From assembly GCA_903828235.1 (NCBI GenBank), contig CAIKLM010000155.1:23610-87609 (forward strand): DNA of 64,000 bases. The letters are read 5' to 3'. The notes under the pieces were generated by a model. That model did no database searches, was not told the DNA's origin, and saw only the letters and a program-made list of their open reading frames with translations. Source of the stretch: an uncultured beta proteobacterium. Lineage in GTDB: Bacteria > Pseudomonadota > Gammaproteobacteria > Burkholderiales > Burkholderiaceae_C. The translations under genes and the position numbers were made by a program. How positions within the stretch are numbered: position 1 is the first letter of the stretch; the number at the start of each line of letters is the position of its first letter. Of this stretch, positions 56,477 to 64,000 are shown piece by piece.

Positions 56477-57877
56477 ATGACTGACGAACCAAGACTCACG
56501 ACCCTGTCCCTTCGCCCCACCGCGTTGACCGCGGCCTACCGACGTGGCGACATCGACCCTGTCGATGTGGTCGAGGAGGTGCTGCGCCGCATGGCTGCGC
56601 GCGGCAACGATCGGGTCTGGGTTCAGACCGTCGAGCCGGCCCTTCTCCGCGCGCAAGCCGTGGCCCTGCGTGACCGGCGTGCCGACATCGACAACCTGCC
56701 CCTGTACGGATTGCCTTTCGGTGTGAAGGACAACGTGGACGTGGCTGGCATGCCCACCACATGCGGCTGTGCAGGCTTCGGCCGGTACCCGAGTTCGTCT
56801 GCCACGGCGGTACAACTTGCCCTGGACGCCGGCGCGCTATTCGTGGGCAAGCAGACACTGGATCAGTTCGCCACCGGCCTGAACGGCACGCGGGCGGTAG
56901 GTGGCCATTGCTTGAACGTGTTCGACCCGAGCGTCATCCCGGGCGGCTCGAGTTCCGGTTCGGGCGTGGCCGTCGCCGCAGGGCTGGTCAGCTTTTCCCT
57001 AGGTTCGGACACAGGCGGGTCGGGCCGTGTGCCGGCAGCCATGAACAACATCGTCGGCTTGCGGCCCACGATGGGTCTCGTCAGCAGCCGGGGTCTGGTC
57101 TACAACAACCCACAGTTCGATTGCATACCGGTGTTCGCTCACGGCGTTGAAGACGCCTATCAGGTGCTGGAGGTCATTGCTGCCGTTGATGGGCTCGACC
57201 CCCTCAGCCGCACGGACGCCGACCAGATCGCGCTCGACGCGCCGCCAGTGAAGCACTTTCGCTTCGCCATTCCGGATCGGCTTGCATGGTTCGGCGACAT
57301 CCAGTCGCCAGAGTGCTTTGCACAAGCCGTGCAAAGACTGCAGTCCATGGGCGGCGAGTTGTGCGAGATCGACTTCTCCACCTTCATCGAAGCGGGTTCG
57401 CTCATCTTCGACAGTGCCTTCGTCGCTGAGCGTGCCGCCAGCTACGGTGAGGTGCTGGATCGGCTGCCCGAGGCTCTCGTGCCTCCCGTTGCAAGCATCC
57501 TGCGGCGTGCGCGCGACTACACCGCCATCGATGCATTCAGAGCGCAGTACCGCCTACGCGAACTGCGGCATCAGCTAGCCAAGCAGCTGGCTGGACTCGA
57601 TGTGGTCGTGACGCCCACAGTCGCACGCCCCTTCCGGGTTGAAGAGCTGCTGGCGTCGCCGATCGAGCGAAACGCCGAAGTCGGGTACTACACCTATGGC
57701 GTCGGACCATTGGACTTGTGCGCCTTGGCCCTGCCCGCGGCCCTGCGGCCGGATGGGCTGCCCTTCGGCATCTCTCTGGTCGGTCGTGCCGGCGCCGACG
57801 GATGGCTGCGTTCGCTGGGCGGGCGTTTCGAGGCCGCCACCGCTGTCCCGCCCGGCGCGCCGGGAACTGGCGCATGA
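56477..57877 (+). CDS. Amidase of the allophanate-hydrolase (AtzF) type, single domain
   Basis: A 466-residue amidase-signature enzyme. The triad is visible: Lys84 in LPFGVKDNVDVAG, the cis-Ser in PGGSSSGSGVAV (about 159) and the nucleophile Ser in GSDTGGSGRVPAAMNNIVGL (182). The surrounding sequence (LYGLPFGVKDNVDVAGMPTT, LDQFATGLNGTR) is closest, in my reading, to the amidase domain of allophanate hydrolase AtzF. The C-terminal AtzF domain that decarboxylates the intermediate is missing. It may therefore act on a different ureide or amide. The stop overlaps the DUF1185 start. Confidence 0.85.
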   Translation: MTDEPRLTTLSLRPTALTAAYRRGDIDPVDVVEEVLRRMAARGNDRVWVQTVEPALLRAQAVALRDRRADIDNLPLYGLPFGVKDNVDVAGMPTTCGCAGFGRYPSSSATAVQLALDAGALFVGKQTLDQFATGLNGTRAVGGHCLNVFDPSVIPGGSSSGSGVAVAAGLVSFSLGSDTGGSGRVPAAMNNIVGLRPTMGLVSSRGLVYNNPQFDCIPVFAHGVEDAYQVLEVIAAVDGLDPLSRTDADQIALDAPPVKHFRFAIPDRLAWFGDIQSPECFAQAVQRLQSMGGELCEIDFSTFIEAGSLIFDSAFVAERAASYGEVLDRLPEALVPPVASILRRARDYTAIDAFRAQYRLRELRHQLAKQLAGLDVVVTPTVARPFRVEELLASPIERNAEVGYYTYGVGPLDLCALALPAALRPDGLPFGISLVGRAGADGWLRSLGGRFEAATAVPPGAPGTGA

Positions 57878-58425
57878 CCCCCAGTCCGCGCAAGGTCGTG
57901 CTCGTCAAAGAGACCGTGCTGGCGGAAGCCGGTTCGCCAGCGGTCCGCACCGTGACGCGGGCCGCCGTCGCTCTGGTGATCGCCAACCCCATGTCGGGCC
58001 GGTTCATGCGCGACCTCTCGGCGTTGATCGATCTCAGTCCGCTGCTGGCCGAACGCTGGCTGCCCCAGGCGGTGGCCCAGCTCGACGGCCCGGTGGTGGC
58101 CTATGGCAAGGCCGCCATCGTCGGCGTGCACGGCGACATCGAACACGCTGCGGCCGTGCTGCATCCCAAGCTGGGCAAGGCCATGCGGCTGGCCGTTGGT
58201 GGTGGCGAGGCCATCATCCCTTCGACGGCCAAAGTGGCCAGCGCGGGTGCGCGCATCGACGTGCCGCTGGGCCACAAGGACAACGTCTGGAGCTTCAACG
58301 AGCTCGACACCCTGACCCTGGGCGTGGAGGACGCGCCACGGCCCGACGAGATTCTGGTGGTTATGGCCGTCAGCGACGGTGGCCGGCCCGACCCGCGCGT
58401 CGGTGCTGGGCGCTTGGCCGTCTGA
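57874..58425 (+). CDS. DUF1185 (AA_synth, 'amino acid synthesis') family protein
   Basis: A 183-residue protein overlapping the amidase gene by four bases. Family features are RAAVALVIANPMSGRFMRDLSALID, VVAYGKAAIVGVHGDIEHAAAVLHPKLGKAMR, VGGGEAIIPSTAKVAS and the C-terminal VVMAVSDGGRPDPRVG. The Pfam name is historical and no enzyme activity is firmly established to my knowledge. The family occurs beside amidases and amidohydrolases in Burkholderiales, so a hydrolytic or isomerising step on a nitrogen compound is plausible. Half the length of ring-opening cyanuric acid hydrolases, it is not one of them. Confidence 0.85.
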   Translation: MTPSPRKVVLVKETVLAEAGSPAVRTVTRAAVALVIANPMSGRFMRDLSALIDLSPLLAERWLPQAVAQLDGPVVAYGKAAIVGVHGDIEHAAAVLHPKLGKAMRLAVGGGEAIIPSTAKVASAGARIDVPLGHKDNVWSFNELDTLTLGVEDAPRPDEILVVMAVSDGGRPDPRVGAGRLAV

Positions 58426-58465
58426 GCTTGCGGTCATCGCCTTCCAGCGGCAGGAGCCCAAAGAC

Positions 58466-59899
58466 ATGAGCAGACAAACCTACATCGAGAATGGCACCGT
58501 CATCGCCTGGCAGGGTGGCCATCACGTGGTGCTGCAGGATGCTCTGGTCGTCTTCTCGGACAACACGATCGAGTACGTCGGTCCCGAAGACGGCCGACCG
58601 CGCGACGAGGGCAGCGCCCGCGTCGACGCCCGCGGTCGTCTTGTGATTCCGGGGCTCGTCAACACGCACCTGCATGCCACCGACACACTCTTCACCAAGG
58701 GCTATCTTGAAGAGGCGAGCAACCTCAGCGGTGAAGCCCGCGAGACCAACTACGGCACGCTGTACAAGATGCTGCCCGCGGTGCGCCATGCGATTGACCC
58801 GGATGCCCAGGTGCTGGCTGCGGAATGCGCCTTCGCCGAGCTGGCTCGCACCGGCTCCACCACCGTCGTGGAACTGGGCTACGACTACGAGGTGGGCGGC
58901 GACGGGGACATCGCCATCACCGCCAGCGTGGCGGAGCGCGCCATGCAGGTCGGACTGCGCTGCTATTCGGCACCGCGCTTCAGGGCGATGCACTACGGCC
59001 ATGCGCCTGGCGGACAGGTCTGGTACGAGACCTACCGCGAGAACGGACGCACGCGTTTTCGCGACTGCGTCGACTTCTGCACGGGATGGAACGGCCGCTT
59101 CGACGACCGGCTGCGCACCATGCTCGCACCGGGTCAGATCGACACTTGCGATCCAGAACTGCTGCGCGAGACCCGCCGCGTGGCCAATGCGAACCACCTG
59201 CCGATCCAGGTGCATGCAGGGCAGTCGCCCAACGAATTCGCGCGCTTGCGCAGCGAGTACGGCATGACCACCGTCGAGTACCTGCAGCATACGGGGCTGC
59301 TGGGCCCGGACTGCATGATCGGTCATGGGCAAATCATGACGGCCGATGGCAATCTGGGGTCCCTGGGCGCCCATGAAGTGGCTGCGCTGCGCGATTCGCA
59401 GACCACGGTCGTTCACCTTCCGTGGGTGAAGGCACGCCGCGGCGGCGTCATCAACTCCATCCACAAGTACCGTCAGATGGGGGTGCGCCAGTCACTGGGC
59501 ACGGATACGTTCCCGCTGGACATGTTCAACGACATGCGCATGGCAGCTACCGTCTGCCGCATCGTCGAACATGCAGTGGACGTGGCGTCCTCGCATGAGG
59601 TCTTCACGATGGCCACAACAGGCGGCGCCGACGGCCTGGGCCGGCCAGATCTGGGCCGCCTGGCCGCAGGCTGCAAGGCCGACATCGTGCTCGTTCGCAC
59701 CGACACCTTCAAGGCCTCGCCCGTCTACGACCCCTTCAAGTTTCTCGTGCTGTCCGCGAATGGCGATGACGTAGATCGGGTCATCATCGACGGGCGCACC
59801 GTGGTGCAGGACGGCGTGGTCTTGAACGTGGACATGCCTTCTGCCGTGAGCAGGCTGAACGAGGCGGCATTGCGGGTTCGCAGCCGGATCGTGGTGTGA
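58466..59899 (+). CDS. Amidohydrolase, AtzB/TrzN-like metal-dependent hydrolase (paralogue 1)
   Basis: A 477-residue TIM-barrel amidohydrolase from ATG 58466. Metal ligands: HxH in VNTHLHATD (H68, H70), His in PIQVHAGQSPNEF, His in CMIGHGQIM and Asp in SLGTDTFPLDMF. This is the subtype of chlorohydrolases and aminohydrolases that act on s-triazines, guanine, cytosine and related ring compounds (AtzA, AtzB, TrzN, SsnA). It forms a tandem pair with the next gene, overlapping it by four bases, and the two are paralogues. The substrate is not decidable from sequence. Confidence 0.88.
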   Translation: MSRQTYIENGTVIAWQGGHHVVLQDALVVFSDNTIEYVGPEDGRPRDEGSARVDARGRLVIPGLVNTHLHATDTLFTKGYLEEASNLSGEARETNYGTLYKMLPAVRHAIDPDAQVLAAECAFAELARTGSTTVVELGYDYEVGGDGDIAITASVAERAMQVGLRCYSAPRFRAMHYGHAPGGQVWYETYRENGRTRFRDCVDFCTGWNGRFDDRLRTMLAPGQIDTCDPELLRETRRVANANHLPIQVHAGQSPNEFARLRSEYGMTTVEYLQHTGLLGPDCMIGHGQIMTADGNLGSLGAHEVAALRDSQTTVVHLPWVKARRGGVINSIHKYRQMGVRQSLGTDTFPLDMFNDMRMAATVCRIVEHAVDVASSHEVFTMATTGGADGLGRPDLGRLAAGCKADIVLVRTDTFKASPVYDPFKFLVLSANGDDVDRVIIDGRTVVQDGVVLNVDMPSAVSRLNEAALRVRSRIVV

Positions 59900-61344
59900 G
59901 CGCCCAGCCCATGCGCACGCTGTTGCGGGGCGGCGGGGTCATCGCCTTCGACGGCACACAACATGTGCACATTCGGCGCGGCGATGTCGTGTTCTGCGGT
60001 GACCGGATTGAATACGCCGGCCCCGCGTGGACAGAGCGGGCGGACGCGCCTGTGCACCAGATCATCGACACCAGCGGCAAGTTGGTGCTGCCGGGTTTCG
60101 TGAACGCGCACCTGCACGTTACCGACACGGCGTTCACGCGCGGCTGGCTGGACGACTATGGAGCGTCTGCGACCACCGGCGCTGCAAGTAACGTGACTGC
60201 CCTGTATCGACTGCTGCCTGCCATTCGCGCCGCTGCAATGGCTGAAGACCAGCTGGCTGCAGCAGAGTGCGCCTTCTCGGAACTTCTGCTGTCGGGATCG
60301 ACCACCGTCGTGGAACTCGGCTTCGATGCAGAGATGGGGGACCAGGGCGACATGGCGACACCTCGCGCGGTGGGTGACATCGCCGGGCGGCTGGGCCTGC
60401 GCTGCTACCTGGCGCCTCGTTACCGCAGCCGCTATTGGAAGCTGGGTGCCGACGGCGCCCCCGCCTACTTCGCCTATGACGGTGACGGACTGCCCCGCAT
60501 GCGCACCTGCATAGAGCTTCTCGGCGACATCGAAGCCAGCCACGAAGGCCGTCTGCGCGCAATGCTGGCCCCGGGCCAGGTCGACACCTGCGAGCCCGAA
60601 CTGCTGCGCGCCACCCGAAAAGTGGCAGACGACACTGGCTACCCGATCCAACTGCACGCCGGTCAGTCCCCTTCTGAGTTCCGGCGAATCCGGCAGCAGC
60701 ATGGCTGCACGACTCTGGACTATCTGGACCGGGTGGGCCTGCTGGGTCGGGACCTGGTGCTGGGCCACAGCATGTTCTTCAGCGAGTCTGGCGATGTGGA
60801 CGACTGCCATGCGGCCGAACTCGCACGACTCCGCGACAGCGGTACCCATCTGTGCCACCTCCCATGGGTGAAGGCGCGGCAGGGCACGGCGATGCGGTCC
60901 TTCGCCAAGTACCGACGCCACGGCATTCCGGTCTGCCTGGGAACGGACACCTACCCCTTCGACATGTTCAACGAGATGCGCATGGCGGCAACCCTGTGCC
61001 GAGTGGCCGAGGGCTCCCCGCAAGCGGTCAGTGCGGCGGAGATCTTCCATGCAGCCACCGTGGGCGGGGCGCAGGCCCTGCAGCGCCCTGACCTCGGCCG
61101 CCTAGCTGCTGGCTGCCAGGCGGACATCGTTCTGGTGGACGTGATGAAACCCCATGCCGTGCCCCTGCGTGACGGCATACAGCACCTTGTGCTGAGTGCA
61201 TGTGCGGCCGATGTGGATACGGTCTTCGTCGCTGGCCGCCCGGTCGTCGAGCAACGGACGTTGGTATACGGCGATCTGGCAGATGCCGTTGCACGGCTGG
61301 CCGAGGCCGGTGACCGGGTGGACGCCAGGGTCCAGCTGGAGTGA
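59896..61344 (+). CDS. Amidohydrolase, AtzB/TrzN-like metal-dependent hydrolase (paralogue 2)
   Basis: Up to 482 residues from GTG 59896; ATG 59911 (MRTLLRGGGVIAFDG) may be the true start. Metal ligands match the first paralogue: VNAHLHVTD (H72, H74), PIQLHAGQSPSEF, VLGHSMFF and CLGTDTYPFDMFNEMRMAAT. The two proteins align along their length, with strongest conservation around the metal site and in LRTMLAPGQIDTC / LRAMLAPGQVDTC. A duplicated pair suggests two consecutive hydrolytic steps or two similar substrates. The TSUP gene follows after 34 bases. Confidence 0.88.
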   Translation: MSAQPMRTLLRGGGVIAFDGTQHVHIRRGDVVFCGDRIEYAGPAWTERADAPVHQIIDTSGKLVLPGFVNAHLHVTDTAFTRGWLDDYGASATTGAASNVTALYRLLPAIRAAAMAEDQLAAAECAFSELLLSGSTTVVELGFDAEMGDQGDMATPRAVGDIAGRLGLRCYLAPRYRSRYWKLGADGAPAYFAYDGDGLPRMRTCIELLGDIEASHEGRLRAMLAPGQVDTCEPELLRATRKVADDTGYPIQLHAGQSPSEFRRIRQQHGCTTLDYLDRVGLLGRDLVLGHSMFFSESGDVDDCHAAELARLRDSGTHLCHLPWVKARQGTAMRSFAKYRRHGIPVCLGTDTYPFDMFNEMRMAATLCRVAEGSPQAVSAAEIFHAATVGGAQALQRPDLGRLAAGCQADIVLVDVMKPHAVPLRDGIQHLVLSACAADVDTVFVAGRPVVEQRTLVYGDLADAVARLAEAGDRVDARVQLE

Positions 61345-61378
61345 CTTCACCCTGTCGGCCTCTGCGGCGGCCTGGCCT

Positions 61379-62122
61379 GTGAGTACCGTCGAAGTGCTGG
61401 CAAGTCTGGCCATTCTGGCGGGAGCTGCCTTTGCACAGGGCGTCTTCGGCCTGGGTTTCGCCATGATCGCTACGCCGTTGCTGGCCCTGTTCCTGGACTA
61501 CCGCGCTGCGGTTCTCCTCGCGGCGGTCCCGCTGTTGGTCCTGGCCGGCAACTGGCTGGTCGTCAATCGTCATGACCTGCGCCACTCCGGTGTTTCGTGG
61601 CAGTTGTTGCCCGGCATCGTCGTCGGTGCAGTGACAGGCGTGTGGGTACATGTGGCGCTGTCCGAACGCCTGTCGCTGCTCTTGCTGGCTGCGCTGCTGG
61701 CCTTCAGCATCGCGTTGCCTTGGGGCCTGCAGCGCTTCAGGACCGACGTGTCGATGGCTGCGCGTCGGACTGCGCCTCTGTTCGGCGCGCTCGCGGGCAT
61801 CACGGAGTCGGCCTTGAACGTGGGAGCGCCCTTCATGGTGATGTTCGGGGAGTTGGCGCGCCTGACGCGACGGCAACAACTCATCGCACTCAACCTGGGT
61901 TTCTTCTTCGGCAAGGCCGTTCAGGTGAGCCTGCTGTCGGCGTCTGCCTGGCCGGTGTCTCCCCTGCCCCTGGCGCTGGGAGTGATGATCAGCTTGCTGT
62001 TCTATCGGATCGGGGACCGGCTTGCAGGCCACTACCCGGAGGAGACATTCAGGCGTCTGCTGGCGAAGTTCATCGGTTTGATGGTTCTCTCCCTCATCGC
62101 TCGCGCTGCGACCAGCTCGTAG
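61379..62122 (+). CDS. TSUP family (TauE/SafE-type) permease
   Basis: A 247-residue membrane protein with about eight helices from GTG 61379 (STVEVLASLAILAGAAFAQGVFGLGFAMIATPLLAL). The repeated motif G-x-x-x-G-G-x-G/F-x-P is seen as FAQGVFGLGFAMIATPLL and in ITESALNVGAPFMVMFGEL. TSUP proteins export sulfite, sulfoacetate or other small sulfur-containing or organic anions. Placed at the end of the hydrolase unit it is the likely exporter of an end product. Together with the YeiH homologue it suggests release of a sulfur oxyanion. Confidence 0.88.
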   Translation: MSTVEVLASLAILAGAAFAQGVFGLGFAMIATPLLALFLDYRAAVLLAAVPLLVLAGNWLVVNRHDLRHSGVSWQLLPGIVVGAVTGVWVHVALSERLSLLLLAALLAFSIALPWGLQRFRTDVSMAARRTAPLFGALAGITESALNVGAPFMVMFGELARLTRRQQLIALNLGFFFGKAVQVSLLSASAWPVSPLPLALGVMISLLFYRIGDRLAGHYPEETFRRLLAKFIGLMVLSLIARAATSS

Positions 62123-62781
62123 CTGTCCTCGGCTGGCCATTGCTGTCAGATGGTTTACCCACTGGCAAGGTCAAGCCGCGTCGAAAGCCGTCTTGCGAGA
62201 TGCAGCAGACATACGCTCACGGACCTTACCAAGGTCAGGTTTCAGCGCCCGCCGCCAATCGTATGCAAGTCCTGATCGACCAAGACCAGTCTGGGTCTGA
62301 AGTTCGATGAGCTTCGGCTTTGTACGCTTTGCTGTCGCTCGTCCCTTTGCGTCCAACGACAGCAACTGGCCGAGAGTGTGAGTACGCGGCCGCGACAGGA
62401 AGCCGCCTGTCAGCGTTGGGGTTGCGGCCTGCCACGTTCGATGCCGCGCGGCGTGGACCCTGCCGGGTTACTCATCCATCACTGCGGCGCGCGATGCAAT
62501 TGGCCTCCGGCACGGCCCTGGCCGGGACGGCACCACCTACTTGGCGCTGTCTGCGCTGGAGTTCATGCCGCGGCTGGCTCTGATGGTGCCGCGGCCGCGG
62601 CTGCACCTCATCAGTTCTCACGCCGCGCCGTGACAAAGACCCCGGCAATCTTCCTTGACTCAGATCAACAGTTGTAGATTCGATTTCGCCCGAGGCGATT
62701 GCTTCGACTCCCTGGTCGGCGAATACTGAACGCAGTTCATCGTGTCGTCCACACATCCGCTGGATGGGAAAGGGAATCGCC
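62123..62781. other. Spacer right of the island
   Basis: No confident gene. One minus-strand frame, listed separately, reads protein-like. The remainder shows scattered short frames and mixed composition, like decayed DNA between the catabolic genes and the PEP-CTERM gene, whose promoter should be near the right end. Confidence 0.45.
62171..62365 (-). CDS. Possible gene remnant, unknown protein
   Basis: A frame ending FDAA at 62171 reads AKGRATAKRTKPKLIELQTQ and LGRSGLAYDWRRALKPDLGKV, a basic, helix-rich sequence. It stays open upstream past the TTG at 62365 toward about 62440 without a clear start or ribosome-binding site. I do not recognise the family. It could be the 3' end of a lost gene. 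Confidence 0.25.
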   Translation of the reverse strand: MLSLDAKGRATAKRTKPKLIELQTQTGLGRSGLAYDWRRALKPDLGKVRERMSAASRKTAFDAA

Positions 62782-63423
62782 ATGCGTCCTTTCAATGCTC
62801 ACCCATCTGCAATCTGTGTCGCGCTCGGCCTCTTGCTGTTGACGCCTATCGCTGCGCACTCCCAGTCGTCGTTCATCTCGTACCTGGAGCCTGCCAATCC
62901 GTCGGCACCCGTGGTGCTGGAGACGAACCTCTCCTCTCCTTTCATGCTCAGCCGCAACAGGCCTGACGTGCTCTGGCCGCTGGATGACGCGATCATCGAG
63001 GGCTATTACGGCGACCTGCGGAATGTCGATGCCCTCCCGATCGGCGTTTTCATCGCCGGCCTGTATGCGCCCGGTACCGGGCAGACCGTATTCAGCAGCT
63101 TCGTGATGGTGTCGGCCCAGACCTTTGGCCTGTACACCCAGTTCGTCCAGTCCGGCCTCTGGACGCAGGACAAATCTGTCAGCGATGTCCGCGCCCAGTT
63201 TTGCGACACCGTGGCCACTTGCACCTTCCGTGGTGGACTGGTTGCCGACGGCAGCGTTCAGAACCTGGCCAGCGTGCTCTTCCCAGGCAACTCAACGTTC
63301 GACGTCTTTGTTCAAGCTGCCGTGGTGCCGGAACCGCAGAGCTACGCCCTGATGCTGGGAGGTCTGGGACTGCTGGGCGCGCTCAAGCACTGCCGTTGTC
63401 GCGAGCTGCGGGCCAGGGCTTGA
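62782..63423 (+). CDS. PEP-CTERM sorting-domain protein
   Basis: A 213-residue exported protein from ATG 62782 (ATG 62764 is the ORF-track start). It has a signal peptide (ICVALGLLLLTPIAAHSQ) and a C-terminal PEP-CTERM tripartite signal: VVPEPQSYALMLGGLGLLGAL followed by the basic tail KHCRCRELRARA. Such proteins are processed by an exosortase and sent to the cell surface or exopolysaccharide. No exosortase gene is in the window. The middle domain is unrecognised and contains a possible disulfide pair (QFCDTVATC). Confidence 0.85.
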   Translation: MRPFNAHPSAICVALGLLLLTPIAAHSQSSFISYLEPANPSAPVVLETNLSSPFMLSRNRPDVLWPLDDAIIEGYYGDLRNVDALPIGVFIAGLYAPGTGQTVFSSFVMVSAQTFGLYTQFVQSGLWTQDKSVSDVRAQFCDTVATCTFRGGLVADGSVQNLASVLFPGNSTFDVFVQAAVVPEPQSYALMLGGLGLLGALKHCRCRELRARA

Positions 63424-63732
63424 GCCTATACGTCGCGGAACCGCTGAACTGGCCTTGCTGGCGTCCTGCGCCGACGCGGAACGCGCCCTCTCGCGATCAG
63501 ATGGTCGACAGCAAGAGCCAACCGGTGGGTACACGCTTGCTTGCGCTGACATCCCGACGCCCACGTCCAGGCCAGTGTGTCTTGAGCGCCGACTGCGTGA
63601 TCATGGCCAAGTGTGATGTCTGTAAGCTGCCTACGGCCAGCGGTAGGAACTGGCCGACTTGAGCCAACGAGCGGTCCAGACTCGTCGCCGGAAACCTGCC
63701 CTTCGCAGGTGCGCTGAGGCGAGATTGTTGGC
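63424..63732. other. Spacer between PEP-CTERM gene and IS ends
   Basis: About 310 bp in which I see no gene, RNA or clear terminator. Short frames in the track (63201-63662 and others) lack codon bias. Confidence 0.5.
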
Positions 63733-63860
63733 GCCGACTGAAATTTGACCCACTTACGAGGATCGTGCCGACCGAAATCTGACCCAGGTGTTCAACCTAC
63801 CCTGCCCGACTTATCCACAGCGGAGCGGGGTGTGAGGAGTGATCACCATGGCCATGATTG
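63733..63860. mobile_element. IS21-like left end with repeated binding sites (interrupted)
   Basis: GCCGACTGAAATTTGACCCA (63733-63752) is repeated with two differences at 63767-63786. Tandem sites with a TTTGACCCA core are found at ends of IS21-family elements. A short frame opens at ATG 63849 (MAMIVT...) but stops at once where the IS3 end begins. No istA/istB product is seen before the window ends. Confidence 0.5.
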
Positions 63861-64000
63861 TGACCTTGCCCCCGAAAAACGTAGTTCTTGGCTGATGATG
63901 GAATCAAAGACAGGAGCTACGAGATGAGCAACAAGCAGGTGCGTGGTCAATACACGCAGGAGTTCAAGCTGGAGGCCGTCAGGCTGGTCAAGACGGGGCA
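63861..64000 (+). mobile_element. IS3-family element, left end (continues beyond window)
   Basis: TGACCTTGCCCCCGAAAAAC at 63861 has the TGAcC-tgcCCCC form of many IS3-family inverted repeats. An orfA-type transposase gene starts 63 bases further in. The right end lies outside the window, so the boundary and target duplication cannot be checked. Confidence 0.55.
63924..64000 (+). CDS. IS3-family transposase OrfA (3'-truncated by window)
   Basis: Only 25 codons are visible: MSNKQVRGQYTQEFKLEAVRLVKTG, the start of IS3/IS911-type OrfA with its helix-turn-helix domain (YTQEFKLEAVRLV). A good ribosome-binding site (CAGGAG) precedes the ATG. The OrfB integrase would follow by programmed frameshift outside the window. 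Confidence 0.88.
   Translation, partial: MSNKQVRGQYTQEFKLEAVRLVKTG

Noticed and set aside
57874-58425. Cyanuric acid hydrolase / barbiturase
   Set aside because: Context tempted this call, but the protein is 183 residues, half the usual length, and its motifs fit DUF1185.
63601-63662. Small zinc-ribbon-like protein (CDVCKLPTASG)
   Set aside because: Only one Cys pair, frame ends quickly, no ribosome-binding site; likely chance.
63811-63820. DnaA box TTATCCACAG as part of a replication origin
   Set aside because: Single box inside an IS end, without an AT-rich unwinding region, further boxes or a dnaA/rep gene.

Overview
The window reads as chromosome of a high-GC betaproteobacterium of the order Burkholderiales. 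The indications are very high third-position GC in the first 36 kb, several Bug-family periplasmic binding proteins, a metK / lpxL-like / dapF / DUF484 / xerC block, a PcaC-like protein and a PEP-CTERM secreted protein. No rRNA, tRNA or CRISPR array was recognised.

Region 1 (1-11.7 kb) is ordinary chromosome. It holds a truncated family-5 oligopeptide-binding protein overlapping an LD-carboxypeptidase, a 600-bp spacer with a perfect 34-bp inverted repeat, PcaC-like, GFA and YhgE/Pip proteins, an M15-peptidase-like protein, a lipoprotein, a YcaQ-type glycosylase next to a second S66 peptidase, and a chemoreceptor. Region 2 (11.9-16.1 kb) is a small defence cluster: an MmeI-like combined restriction-modification enzyme, an MNT/HEPN toxin-antitoxin pair and a Uma2 nuclease. 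Region 3 (16.2-36.9 kb) returns to housekeeping genes (metK, two lipid A acyltransferases, dapF, DUF484, xerC, an RlmI-like methyltransferase, glmS). Interspersed are a LysR / Bug / M20 / D-amino-acid dehydrogenase catabolic module, a diguanylate cyclase, an Acg-type oxidoreductase, a subtilase and an Lrp regulator.

Region 4 (about 36.9-62.1 kb) looks horizontally acquired. Base composition drops visibly, the left edge carries IS-like direct repeats and the C-terminal stump of a type III restriction subunit, and the right flank carries nested IS ends. It contains two modules, each with its own HutC-type GntR regulator; the two regulators are clear paralogues and each module has a similar operator-like palindrome. 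Module A joins an AprA-like flavoprotein, an AprB-like mini-ferredoxin, a HEAT-repeat protein, an FdxA-type ferredoxin, a DUF971 protein and a ferredoxin-NADP reductase with a NitT/TauT ABC importer (two binding proteins, two permeases, one ATPase) and a YeiH-type exporter. Module B joins a second NitT/TauT importer, an M20 peptidase, a Crp-type regulator, a Bug protein, an AtzF-like amidase, a DUF1185 protein, two paralogous AtzB/TrzN-type amidohydrolases and a TauE/SafE (TSUP) permease.

My reading, which is inference, is a catabolic island for an imported nitrogen-rich organic compound that probably also carries sulfur. An NADPH-fed flavoprotein chain would do redox chemistry, hydrolases would cleave C-N and amide bonds, and two exporters would remove sulfite or sulfate. 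I know of no described pathway with this gene set, so it is the best candidate here for an undescribed system. The right end (62.1-64 kb) has a PEP-CTERM protein, decayed sequence and IS elements.
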